Counted from the first letter of the stretch, positions 9,265 through 17,801 are shown. The stretch is 29,201 bases of DNA from Chara braunii (GCA_003427395.1 BFEA01000286.1:688509-717709); one strand, 5' to 3'. Notes: generated from the letters alone by a model not told the origin. Program-made: numbers and translations.

Positions 9265-9539
9265 GAAGCAGCTTATAGTCTTTCAGCAAGTAGGAGACGG
9301 TGAGGAGAGGGGATTATGAAGACAGGCCCACAAACAGAAAAGAGCCGTTTTCGGGATAAGTACTTGAGCCGTTTTCCGGGTCAAGCACTTCCTACAGTCA
9401 ATGCTGGTGGCACCTCAAGACTGTTCAAATAAAGGGACGCTGGAGCCGCTTTCCAGCAGGTGCGGCTCAGGCCCACCACCAATAGGATGGGAGCAGCTGG
9501 AACACCTAGTAGGTGAGTGAGCTCATACCACCTCCCCTA

Positions 9540-9644
9540 CCGTCTTCCCCTGAACATAACGCACCCTAAAAACGAATGTATACAAGCTATATTTCCGGCC
9601 GGATACAGCCAAAATAAGGGTGCGTTGTGTTAGGGGGAAGACGG
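9540..9644. mobile_element. 105-bp Stowaway-like MITE flanked by TA
   Basis: Nearly perfect terminal inverted repeats: the left end CCGTCTTCCCCTGAACATAA and the right end, reverse complemented, CCGTCTTCCCCCTAACACAA, continuing through CGCACCCT in both. TA precedes (9538-9539) and follows (9645-9646), the duplication expected for Tc1/mariner-type transposases. The middle contains TTTCCGGCCGGATA, a small palindrome. Non-coding, so it depends on a transposase elsewhere. Confidence 0.85.
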
Positions 9645-9775
9645 TAGTACAGGGTTGTGGTTTTCCATGAAAAAAAAAAAAGTACTTCTTACAGTGACCG
9701 TCTCCCAGGGCCAAGGAAGTCACGCTCCAGTGAGGCAATCACACACCAGCCAAGTGCGGTATACCTAGAAGTGGC

Positions 9776-9814
9776 ACAATTGAGTGCCCTTCACAATTGA
9801 GTGCCCTTCATGAA
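9776..9814 (+). repeat. Two tandem copies of a 19-base unit
   Basis: The unit CACAATTGAGTGCCCTTCA is present twice head to tail between about 9776 and 9811. It is a local duplication with no evident function. Confidence 0.85.
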
Positions 9815-9841
9815 AAAGCTGCAGAGTGATCGGAGGGATTT

Positions 9842-9989
9842 AGGGCATGCTCACAGTAGGACTTTTTTACTTATTTATGGCCGTAATTGCAGTCAGATGC
9901 ATCTTGGTCCTGCCCAAAACCAATCAGGTGCATTGAATAGATTGACCTAGTGTCCTCCCCACGAATAGACTGGAGCACGATGGTTCCGG

Positions 9990-10042
<53 letters not shown>

Positions 10043-10068
10043 GGATTGACCTAGTGTGAGTACGCCCT
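9842..10068. mobile_element. Inverted-repeat element, AGGGC..CTCACA family (copy 1, with nested insertion)
   Basis: The left end reads AGGGCATGCTCACAGTAGG; the right end at 10048-10068, reverse complemented, reads AGGGCGTACTCACACTAGG. Inside, GGCCGTAATTGCAGTCAGAT (9880 onward) is a motif that recurs in related elements at 10320-10410 and 12925-12985. A separate A-tailed insertion (9954-10043) sits inside. No clear target duplication was found around the outer ends. Confidence 0.7.
9954..10043 (+). mobile_element. 5'-truncated A-tailed retroinsertion with 14-bp target duplication
   Basis: GATTGACCTAGTGT is present at 9940-9953 and again at 10044-10057. Between them lie 36 unique bases starting CCTCCCCACGAATAGACTGG, then about 30 A and a (GAA)n tail. 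Exact 14-bp duplication plus poly(A) is the signature of LINE-mediated retroposition on the plus strand. The source RNA is not recognisable from 36 bases. Confidence 0.85.
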
Positions 10069-10304
10069 TCGAAAAGAGAGAGAATGAAGCTACAGCACGG
10101 AAAACCGCATCGGAGGGACTGAAAGCAGAGAGGAGCAAGCTAAGAAGCTTTATACGAGTGGTGGGCAGTAGCATACTTGCCCTGTATGAAGGAACAGACA
10201 CTGCGGAAGGGAAAGTAGTCAAATGACAACACCTGAAAAAAAAAAAAAAAAAAAAATTGCTGCAAGCGCAGACGGATAAGCCCCTGGCGGCTGCAACCAT
10301 ACAG

Positions 10305-10460
10305 GCACAAGGACTTTTCTGGATGTATCTGACCGAAATTGCAGCCTCTTCAGGACTTTTCCGGATGTATCTGACCGAAATTGCAGCCTCTCTCCTGCAT
10401 GCATCTGACGGGAATCGCCACCGGAGACGAGTCAAAAAAGTCCTAGTGTGCATGTGCCCT
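10305..10460. mobile_element. AGGGC..CTCACA family element (copy 2, left end lost)
   Basis: The right terminus AAAAAAGTCCTAGTGTGCAT..GTGCCCT (10434-10460) is the same as the end of copy 1. Inside are two tandem ~45-base units containing GGATGTATCTGACCGAAATT and a third, diverged unit GCATGCATCTGACGGGAATC. No matching left terminus lies before the poly-A at 10237-10257, so the element is probably truncated. The repeated internal motif may be a transposase-binding site, which is inference. Confidence 0.55.
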
Positions 10461-10568
10461 CAGGCATGCGCCCATTAGCTTTTCATGGGACACAACGAGT
10501 CATTCTGAACGCAGATCAAGACGCAAGAACATCTATATACATATATTGTCACAAAGCTCCGACTAAAC

Positions 10569-10855
10569 AGTTTGTCACAGCCCCTCGTTTGTTGTCCTCT
10601 TCTCTCTCTCTGCCTACGGTTTACCGGGCAGTTCTGTTTGTCACGATATATATGTATACACCGGGGTTAAGGTTGATTGTCACTTTAGTATCGTCAGTTA
10701 GGGGACTCTACAGACTGTAGAGGGTTCAGGCTCTACTGATTGATGAGTTAGTTGGTGAAACGTCGACGAAACATTCTCTGTCACAGCCCCTCCCTCGTTT
10801 GTTGTCCTCTTCTCCCTCCCTTTCTGCCACATACGGTTTACCAGACATATATAGA
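10569..10855 (+). repeat. Direct repeat with 206-bp period and hammerhead-like core
   Basis: TGTCACAGCCCCT..CGTTTGTTGTCCTCTTCTC..ACGGTTTACC occurs at 10573-10625 and again at 10779-10842, i.e. a partial tandem dimer with a period of about 206 bases. Between the copies lies TTGATGAG (10740-10747) and CGACGAAAC (10764-10772), then ACA-TTCTC-TGTC (10771-10782), which can form the short stem III and GUC cleavage site of a type I hammerhead. Position 3 of the core is U rather than C and stem II is weak, so activity is doubtful. At the first copy the corresponding sequence is CGACTAAACAGTTTGTC. A GAAAC-to-TAAAC change breaks the core there. Confidence 0.45.
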
Positions 10856-11086
10856 TATATCTAAAGAAAACAAAGGGGAAAAAAAGAAAAAAAAAAACGA
10901 CGCACGAACACTGCCACAACCATTACGTACTCTTTCAGCGGCCTTCTTCTGGCCACGTGTACGGAGGGGGAGGGACTGAACGAGAGAGAAAGAGCGAGGG
11001 AGTGCTCAACATATGATTGACGGAGGGGCGGGGGAGAAGCAGGCAGACGGCAACGCCAGGAAGAACAGCAATCGGACAGCACCACG

Positions 11087-11087
<1 letters not shown>

Positions 11088-11164
<77 letters not shown>
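11088..11164. repeat. (TG)n(AG)n compound microsatellite at the start of a PAO-like intron
   Basis: About 25 GT units are followed by about 12 GA units. On the minus strand this places a (CT)n(CA)n tract directly after the predicted splice donor at 11167, so it lies in the intron of the PAO-like gene. Open frames across it are artefacts of the repeat. Confidence 0.9.
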
Positions 11165-11167
11165 TAC

Positions 11168-12484
11168 CAAATTCTCCGTCAATGTCTCGTAGGAATAAGG
11201 AAATTCACGCATGGAGATGTCCTTCCAGTAGTAGTCGTCATCAATGGCTGGGACAGTGGGAGGCGGATTGGCCTCCGCCTCCTGCTTTGCATCCGCATCG
11301 AGCCACACCCATATCATTCTTTGGTGTTCTTTGCAAGGGTAGGCGACTGCACAAGACTGGGGCATTTTAACCAACTCGGAGTTCGATCTCTGCCCCTGCT
11401 TTTCAGCAGTTTCGTCGCCATCTTTGGGCGCTTGCGGGATGAGTGTGCACGCCCCTGTTCCGTCAAACACCCAGCCATGGTAGCAGCACTGCAGGCCGCC
11501 GGACTCGTGGATCCTGCCTTCTGACAGCGGAGCCAGCCTGTGGGGGCACATGTCCAGGAAAGCCTGCCACTTGCCGATCTTGCCGTCCCACCACAGAACC
11601 AAGCGTCGCCCTAGAATGGTTCGGGCATGCGGCAGTCTCGTGTCGAGACTATCCGCCATAGCCACGGGATACCAAGCTCGAAGCCAGTTAAAGACGCCTT
11701 CACCCGCCGCCAATTCCTCGGCCTCGGAGGCCACGTCAGCGCTGGAAGGAAGAGCGGGCATCTCCCTCAATCCCTTCTTTCCTTCTTCCTCCGCCTCCTC
11801 TTCCTCACTACACGTTTTCTGTATTTCCTGACATCCGACCCTGCACGGAATCGCACCGGCGTCCTCAAGCTTAACAGCTTGGTCCCCCAACCACTGTAGC
11901 CATGGCGCGGTGTTTGATCCCGCCATACCCCTTCCCACCTTCTTACCATGTTCCCTTTCTCCCGCCAATGCCGTCGCCGATACTCTCCCGCCAATGCCGT
12001 TCCCGCCAATGTCGTTCCCGCCAATGCCGTTCCCGCTCATCCTAGCCGCTCGCTCAACCCGTCTTATTTCCCTCCTCTCCCATGGATTGGTACCCGCCGC
12101 CAACGGCTTGCGGCAGAGATCTGCTCCCTGCTTCTGCCGAGCTGGCCACGTCAGCTGCCGATCTGCCCACGTCAGCTTGCGCCGGAACCTGCAGATTATC
12201 GATATTGCCGATGGGCACCTATGGGGGGCATGCCGATGGGCACCCATGGCGGGAAGGGCACCCATGGGGGGCTTCCCGCCATGGGTGCCGCTGCCATCAG
12301 GATCAGGAGCTCCCTGCAAGCCAACGACGAATGTCGACGTTTCGCATTTGCAAAAGAACTGGGCACCCTCCTTTCTAACAAGCAACCTTGATTTCTCCCG
12401 TTGTTGATGGCCAGTCCACGTGGCTATGGCTCCTCTATCGCTCAGTGGCGGCATCGACGCCATCGCCGTCGTCGATGCCGCCAT
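11168..12484 (-). CDS. Pheophorbide a oxygenase-like Rieske [2Fe-2S] protein, first exon (partial)
   Basis: Reading minus from ATG at 12484, an uninterrupted 439-codon exon. The C-terminal part is a Rieske oxygenase N-terminal domain: WLRAWYPVAM, ILGRRLVLWWDG, then the cluster-binding CPHRLAPLSEGR...LQCCYHGW (C-x-H-x17-C-x2-H), CTLIPQAP, and PYSYETLTENL. This pattern matches the PAO/ACD1 family better than TIC55 or PTC52, which have CPHRLAKLSEG. PAO opens the porphyrin ring of pheophorbide a in the chloroplast inner envelope during chlorophyll breakdown, using ferredoxin electrons. The exon ends at a GT donor (11167-11166) after ENL, just where SDPSH.DFAHH (non-heme iron site) should follow; that exon was not found in the window. 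The first ~240 residues are transit-peptide-like then low-complexity Gly/Met/Asn repeats, unusually long for the family, so a hidden intron or a more internal start is possible. Confidence 0.8.
11960..12045. repeat. In-frame minisatellite within the PAO-like exon
   Basis: The unit CCGCCAATGCCGTT (and variants with TCGTT or CGTCG) repeats about five times. On the minus strand it encodes the NGIGGNDIGGNGIGG stretch. A second repeated block at about 12205-12300, based on GGGCACCCATGG and GGCGGGAAG palindromic words, encodes THGGKPPMGALPAMGAH. Both keep the frame open, but they look like expansion in a poorly conserved linker. Confidence 0.75.
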
Positions 12485-12891
12485 GCCGCCGGAAGCCTTT
12501 CAACTCTCCTGCTCTCCACACTTACTACCGGTAGTAGTAGTCGATGTGCTGTGATTGTGATTTGCACAACTTCACGATGCATCGACTTTTTTTAGCATTC
12601 GGCCTTTGCGATACTAGTACCCGGCAATAGATGGAGTCTCTCGTCAAGGTGTTAGTGGTGTCGGCTCTTACCAGCACCAGGGTAGCACTAGAGGGGCTGT
12701 TCTGAAGAAAAAAAAAAGTCCTCGATTCTCTATTCTCTATTATCATTTTTTTTTATTTTTTTTTGTTTTTTTTTATTTTTTTTTAATGGCTGCTCGCTAA
12801 GGTAGCCGACAACGAACCAAGGACCAGCCGCCACGTGTCAGTCTTTTCTCCTTTTTTTTCCTCATGCCATGATATTTAACGCATGGCAAGC
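12485..12891. other. Region upstream of the PAO-like exon; no gene
   Basis: This should contain the minus-strand promoter of the PAO-like gene. I see no convincing TATA box. There are CACGTG G-box hexamers at 12832-12837 and, inside the exon, at 12417-12422. A T-rich stretch with the period TTTTTTTTA (12746-12785) is low complexity. Confidence 0.4.
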
Positions 12892-13012
12892 AGGCATAAT
12901 TACACTAGGACCATCTAACTTATTTATGGACGTTACTGCCGTCGGATGCATCCAGGTGTGGCCGTAATTGCAGTCAGATGCATTTTTTTAAGTGCTAGTG
13001 TGAGTATGGCCT
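12892..13012. mobile_element. AGGGC..CTCACA family element (copy 3, complete)
   Basis: Left end AGGCATAATTACACTAGGAC; right end reverse complemented AGGCCATACTCACACTAGCA. Inside are two copies of the family motif, GTTACTGCCGTCGGATGCAT and GTAATTGCAGTCAGATGCAT, matching the one in the 9842 copy, together with the shared CTTATTTATGG. 121 bases, non-coding. Confidence 0.7.
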
Positions 13013-13253
13013 TATTAGAGGGATGGACAAAACGGTCACATCCACAGTCAGCCCATGGGCGTAGCGGGTAATGATGGGAACCATTCAATGCAAATGCAAA
13101 TGCAAATGCAAACCGGTTTTTTTATTTTTCGAAATTTTGTTCCGTTTCGCGAGCACTCAGACAGACCGACCTTGCGTTTCTTTTTTCTCAAAATTGCAAA
13201 CTCCATAACCTTAAGAGAAACAGAGGCCGGTGGGATCTCGACAAGACCCCCCA

Positions 13254-13793
13254 GGGGCCAAGTCCCACTAGCAGCGTTGAGCTACCTCAACGCCTGAATC
13301 TGGACGTGTTTGTGGAGACCTGCAGTTCAGGAAACTCAACACCATTTCTGCACATCTCAGCAAAAACGTCCATATTCGAGAGACGGTTAACGGGGGCCCA
13401 AATATTCGCCGTTTTCTTTGGCAATTGCGGTGCGAATTTCATCAAAAATTTTAAAAACAAACGATATGAGACCATAGTGCAAACATCAAAAAAGGAAACA
13501 GGTCAAAAAGAACGAAAAAAAAAACAAAAAAAGGTCCAACCAATTCAACAAAATGCGAACTTTTTCATTATTGATCCAAAAATGTCAAAACTGCACACAT
13601 GACGTACCCTAAAGCACATATATATCACACAAAAAGAAAAACAAGAAAAAAAGCAAAAAATCAGCACAATATGACAGTTTCAGTGCAATTAGGTGCAAAA
13701 TTCGTCGAAAATAACACCCCTGGTTAACCACGTGTGTCCAGATTCAGGCGTTGAGGTAGCTCAACGCTGCTACAGTGTAGTGGGACTCGCCCC
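13254..13793. mobile_element. 540-bp element with ~60-bp inverted termini (GGGGC.AGTCCCAC family)
   Basis: The left terminus starts GGGGCCAAGTCCCACTAGC and runs through GCGTTGAGCTACCTCAACGC and CTGAATCTGGACGTGT. The right terminus, reverse complemented, starts GGGGCGAGTCCCACTAC and continues with the same hairpin and the same CTGAATCTGGAC. The hairpin inside each terminus (GCGTTGAG / CTCAACGC) is a perfect 8-bp stem. The interior is AT-rich with A-runs and has no coding capacity. Target duplications are unclear because C/G runs flank both ends. Confidence 0.85.
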
Positions 13794-13807
13794 CAGCTGA
13801 GCTTAGC

Positions 13808-13976
13808 TTAGGGGCAGATCCCAGTGGGAAAGAGGGTTGGAAAAAGAGTCTGAATGTGGAAGTTTTCCACGCAGAGATCAAGAAAAATGGCAATGTTGTG
13901 TGCACCTTTCCACGAACACGTCCAGATTCAGATGATGCTTATTCCAATCCTCTTTTCCTGTGGGACCTCGCCCTTA
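13808..13976. mobile_element. ~170-bp inverted-repeat element, TTAGGG..CAGATCCCA family (copy 1)
   Basis: Left TTAGGGGCAGATCCCAGTGG, right end reverse complemented TAAGGGCGAGGTCCCACAGG, both continuing into GAAAAGAG..TTGGAA. It contains CCACGAACACGTCCAGATTC, nearly identical to a motif in the 13254 element and in copy 2 at 16705. It abuts the preceding element within about 15 bases. Confidence 0.8.
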
Positions 13977-14244
13977 CAGGATTTTGCTTGCGGGTCTTTT
14001 TTTTTTTTTTTTTTTTTTTTCAATAACACGGGGCCCAGTGCCCAAGGCTCAGATTGAAAATGATGAAAACAACACAAACACACACGCCTCTTCCGATTAG
14101 GGCCGGAAGAGCCTTAGCCACTGCTCCCATAGAGACAGATTCCCTCAAACACTGAGAAAATAAGAAACAAAGGTTGATACTGATAATTAATGAGCTATGA
14201 TTCACCTAGGGGAGACAAAGGAGAAAAATTCCCAGTGCCCTATC

Positions 14245-15255
14245 CTAAGAACTGATAGGGGGGTGATCCCAGAGAAGATCTGAGTAATATAACTTACTGT
14301 CATCAGAAAGATTTGCCCATTGGAAGGGGGAAGACCATTTTTTCCTAAACAGCGAAGTAGCCAGATCTGAGGTTGCGGTGTTATTCTTGAGTCTGATCCA
14401 ATCTGCTGTTATGTCTAGACGTAGAGCCTGCTTAAATTGAGGAATTAGGGCGGCTACAGGCGAAGNAGTTCCCAAGAATCTCCTNTCTCTCCTAGCTANC
14501 CAAATGTGCCAGAATGCCCTTGCTCTGAANCTCATTGCCANTTTGCTTGCTTGATGTTTTGAGAANTCTGATTCGACCCTGCCTGTGATTACGAGATTCT
14601 GATTCCAGAAATTTGGAGTTTTGTAGGCTTTATACCAGATTTTATTAAGAAACTCCCAGAAACCCCTGGCAATGACACACTCCCACCAGAGGTGTAGCCA
14701 ATCCTCAAGGCTGTGGTGGGGACAGATGTCACAGCGAACCGGTATCTCCATACCTCTCTCTGAACACCATAAGGCAGTGGGAACACAGGAATGAAGGTGT
14801 AACCACTGTAGTTCTCCTAACTTACATTCTATTGTGGATAACAGCGAGTGTATGAAGAACAGGAGCCACTTTAATGAGGTTGGGTGGAGATTTACGGAGG
14901 ATAGCTTCTGTTGCCAGTTAATGGATAGGCTGGCCTGCAGCGCCTGAGGCTTTGAGTCGAGCTTGTAACCCGTTTTGGCTGAGTAATCCTTGATGGGGAC
15001 TTTATCAGAAGTACCATCGCTGTTAGAGATCAACCAACCATACCGACAGATATCTACTTTCCAGTCTCTGAGAGGAGTACCCTCCATGATCAGGTTGAAA
15101 TAGTCGTCACAAGCCGAGGCTTTGGTTTGGGTGACTCTNATCTCCTCCATTTCCTTCAGCGAGATNNTGGCTGCCTCCTTGGTTTGCTCTAATCTGGTGT
15201 TACTCATTGTCCATTCTGATGCCAGAACCGATCCATCATCCTTAACTTCGTCCAC
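14245..15255 (-). pseudogene. LINE ORF2 C-terminal part with zf-RVT zinc-binding motif
   Basis: A 336-residue open frame ending the LINE ORF2. Residues about 165-215 carry LQWLHLHSCVPTALWC...IPVRCDICPHHSLEDWLHLWWEC, the C-x2-C...H..H..C cluster of the zf-RVT domain that follows RT in plant LINEs. The last part (FRARAFWHIWxARRxRRFLG) is the usual Trp/Arg-rich tail. Several X residues are due to Ns. The frame is continuous to the stop at 14245, but it has lost its upstream RT, so no enzyme is made. Confidence 0.85.
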
Positions 15256-15367
15256 TCTGTAGAAAATGTCTTGGCAGGAGGGTGGTTTGAACCATTGATG
15301 TTGTTTGTAGCTGACGGTTGATTGCTGGAGGGTGGAGACCCAGGCGGCCGGAATCGCTTGAATGATT

Positions 15368-16027
15368 TCAGAAAGGTGCTCTTGAACTTGATGTAGACCT
15401 GTGAGGGTGGGCCGTAAGTCCCTCGCTGTTCCAGATGTGGCTTATCAGCCAAATTCCACATTGCATCCAGCTCAATCTGAAGTTTTCTGCAGATTTTGAT
15501 ACAGAGAACGGAGTTCCTGTTGTACTTCTAATAGCAGGGTTCTCAAAAAGGCAGGTGTTTAAAATTTCAGTAGGGGATGAGGGTTCTTCTAGGAGCTGGG
15601 GGAGCATTTTCCCCCATCCCTTCAGGATGTTAGACCAGGTATTGCCGGCGGGTTTGGAAATAAATGGGCGCATTAGAAGGGCGTGCCATACGGCCTCAGG
15701 GTCGGCTAACTGCCATTCAGAGGCCAAGTAATATTGGAGGAGGATTATCCACGGCTGCTGCTCCTTAGAGGTAAGTGCTCTAATTGGCCATTTGGCTAAC
15801 AGAGCATGATTCTGGTTTGTAGGGTCTAGTATGCCTAGTCCCCAGGATTTGCGTTTCTCTGTCATTTTCTTCCAGCTAACCTTGCTGAGAACTGTACTTG
15901 CCTCGGAGTTTCCTTTCCACAGGAGGCGCGTAATGAGCCTTCTAATGTTAGTCGCGGATTCGGGAGGTAGGAGGCGAATGGAAAGTATATACCATATTTT
16001 AGAAGAAATGAATGTGTTAATGACCAT
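15368..16027 (-). pseudogene. LINE ORF2 segment between RT and zf-RVT
   Basis: A 219-residue frame with the post-RT signature of plant LINE ORF2: SKIWYILSIRLLPPESATNIRRLITRLLWKGN, then KVSWKKM, and KSWGLGILDPTNQNHALLAKW. It continues, with a frame change near 15370-15460, to the linker frame 15204-15461 and then to the zf-RVT frame. It is a fragment of one original ORF. Confidence 0.85.
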
Positions 16028-16063
16028 AGCCCTACCAAAAAGTGACAGAAACTGAGTCTTGGA

Positions 16064-16400
16064 CTAGGTAGCGCAAGCGTCTCGGATTCTAGTCTCTATA
16101 ATGGAGGCTTGTGTTTCACATGGATCGCCGAAAGAAATTTGTATTCCTAGGTATCTCTCTGAGTCGGACTTCTGTTTCACTGGTATTCCTAAGTCTAGTG
16201 CCAACGGACGGCCATCCGGTGTCAGGGCCACTAATTTTTGCCAATTGACCCGCATTTCCGAGGCGGTCTCGTAGACTGTTAGGCACTCCTCGAGCGTTGA
16301 TAGGGAAGATGCAGAGTTTTCAGAGATGGCCGAGAAATCGTCTGCAAGAGCCGAGAAATACTGCGGGTCTTTTTTCCTGCTACCTGTAGATGCAAGCAGC
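16064..16400 (-). pseudogene. LINE reverse transcriptase C-terminal fragment
   Basis: Minus-strand translation through 16379-16255 gives FSALADDFSAIS, the [F/L]ADD catalytic box of LINE RT with both Asp present, then LEECLTVYETASEMRVNWQKL and SERYLGIQISF (thumb). RT motifs upstream of the ADD box are absent because the copy is truncated near 16400-16426. A poly-T run (16424-16443) adjoins the truncation point. Confidence 0.8.
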
Positions 16401-16489
16401 TCTGTGGCTGAGCTCTTTTTCCTTTTTTTTTTTTTTTTTTTTTAAATTGGTCTGCAGACTACCTTAGTCCGGAAGGCCTGTGAAAAATT

Positions 16490-16508
16490 CACGTAAGCTG
16501 CTTACGTG
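16490..16508. repeat. Perfect 19-base palindrome
   Basis: CACGTAAGC, one T, then GCTTACGTG. It could form a 9-bp hairpin. It lies in non-coding DNA between the LINE and the miniature elements; no function is evident. Confidence 0.8.
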
Positions 16509-16565
16509 TGCTCAGCCCACGGTATTCTTTAGTAAAAGGCGAAAGAATAGTATGTCCATTGAGCT

Positions 16566-16664
16566 GGGGCTAGGTCCCACTTGCACGAATTATGCCATAT
16601 CGACCGTGGATAGCGAAGATCAACCGCCGCAATCTCCTAATCTGTGCAAGTGGGACCTTGCCCC
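16566..16664. mobile_element. 99-bp miniature element, GGGGC.AGGTCCCAC termini (copy 1)
   Basis: Left GGGGCTAGGTCCCACTTGCA; right end reverse complemented GGGGCAAGGTCCCACTTGCA, so 19 of 20 terminal bases match. A second copy (28763-28866) shares the termini and an internal block around GACCGT.GATAGC and AGATCAAC. No target duplication is evident. Confidence 0.85.
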
Positions 16665-16704
16665 TGGGCACGCAGCTGTAGGATGAGTTTTCTACTCTAC
16701 AACG

Positions 16705-16876
16705 TTAGGGTCAGATCCCACTGGGAAAGAAAATTGGAATAAGTGGCTGAGAAGGAAAGTGTTCCACACAGAGATGCGGAAAAGCAGATCAATCACAATT
16801 GTTTGTATCTCTCCACAAACACGTCCAGACTCAGAGACTTATTCCGATCCTCTTTGTCAGTGGGATCTGGCCATTA
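16705..16876. mobile_element. ~172-bp inverted-repeat element, TTAGGG..CAGATCCCA family (copy 2)
   Basis: Left TTAGGGTCAGATCCCACTGG, right end reverse complemented TAATGGCCAGATCCCACTGA, each followed by A/G-rich sequence and TTGGAATAAG or its match. It contains TCTCCACAAACACGTCCAGA, exactly shared (inverted) with the left terminus of the 13254 element. Same family as 13808-13976. Confidence 0.8.
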
Positions 16877-17268
16877 GCTAGCTACGCCTCGCTCCACTTC
16901 TGGTCGATATGCACAAAATACCGAAATCATGGAGGTGTGTGTATCTTTCCATGTTCTAGTTGAAGATGCACTCTCGTTTTGCACATTTGGAGAGTAGTGG
17001 AGCGAGGCCCACTACCTACTGCCTACCTGCCTCTACCTACTGCCTACCTGCCAGAATGTATCCGACCGCTTTCACTGCAACATCCTTCTCTTGTTTTTTC
17101 CCTTCTCTTCTTTCTCTTCGAATGCCACGTTCTCTGGGAAAAGCCCCTGGCTGAGGGGGTCGCCACACCGCACACCAAACCAGAAGCGAAACAAGTGTGA
17201 TCACACAAAAAAAAATGGCCACGTTCATCGGTTTCCTATACTTAGTAACGAGTGCATTTTGCCACCTT

Positions 17269-17316
17269 TCGTGTTTCATCCTTGCGCAGGGGCCATGCTA
17301 ATCTTTAACCCCAGCC

Positions 17317-17323
<7 letters not shown>
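17269..17323 (-). pseudogene. U6 snRNA fragment joined to a LINE poly(A) tail
   Basis: Minus strand, from 17307: AAGATTAGCATGGCCCCTGC then GCAAGGATGA, which is the universally conserved central-to-3' part of U6 snRNA (spliceosomal catalytic RNA). It is preceded by TTGG (as in U6 AAAATTGG) with the intervening ten bases changed. The U6 part starts directly after the 35-base poly(A) of the LINE. The 5' domain and the terminal T-run are missing, so it is not a functional gene. Confidence 0.85.
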
Positions 17324-17355
<32 letters not shown>

Positions 17356-17801
17356 TAAGGAAAATATTTTTTTGTCATTCCAAATAAATTATGCATAGAC
17401 GCGGGGGACCTCACAATTCAACCCGGAGTTATCCCGACAGCATCAACCGGTTTAGCTTATCTTAAACAAAATCACCTCTTGTTTTAAAAATAATATCCTT
17501 CCGGACCCTACTCCTACTCAATTGACTGTATATTTTACCTCACCATTCCTATTCTAATACACTGACCTATGGACGGTCCAGGCTCCGGCCTAACTTGCTG
17601 GTTGGAACCTCCCGTTCCTACGTAACGTGCCACTCTTCTCCCCACCCTCCCTATGCAGCCTACTGTAGCCTGGTCTGCAACCGAGTGGACCTGGTTGTTA
17701 AAACAAAATATATCGTCACGGACCAAAACGACCTCAACAAACCAAAAGGGGTTCCTTTTAACTCATCTATACCTCTACGTCCTACCCTCCCTTCTAGAGA
17801 T

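Larger units (their letters stand above)
13998..16426 (-). mobile_element. LINE (non-LTR retrotransposon), 5'-truncated
   Basis: On the minus strand: the end of a reverse transcriptase, the RT-to-C-terminal linker, a zf-RVT zinc-binding region, a 3' UTR (14244-14022) and a poly(A) tail (about 24 T on plus, 13998-14021). The endonuclease and most of RT are missing, so this is a 5'-truncated copy. Nine N positions fall within 14466-15167, pointing to collapsed or heterogeneous copies in the assembly. No clear target duplication was identified. Confidence 0.85.

Noticed and set aside
9947-10453. 168-codon minus-strand frame
   Set aside because: It is made largely of poly-A/GAA tracts and MITE sequence, which give Phe/Leu runs.
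11017-11524. Open frames with (CV)n and (RE)n runs
   Set aside because: They are translations of the TG/AG microsatellite and the antisense of the PAO-like exon.
13079-13108. (ATGCAA)n as an octamer regulatory site
   Set aside because: Four tandem units look like a short microsatellite, and no gene lies beside it.
16361-16445. TGCGGGTCTTTTTT shared with 13992-14005 as the target duplication of the truncated LINE
   Set aside because: The copy at 16361 encodes part of RT (the KKDPQYFSALADD stretch), so it is inside the element; the match is probably a coincidence.
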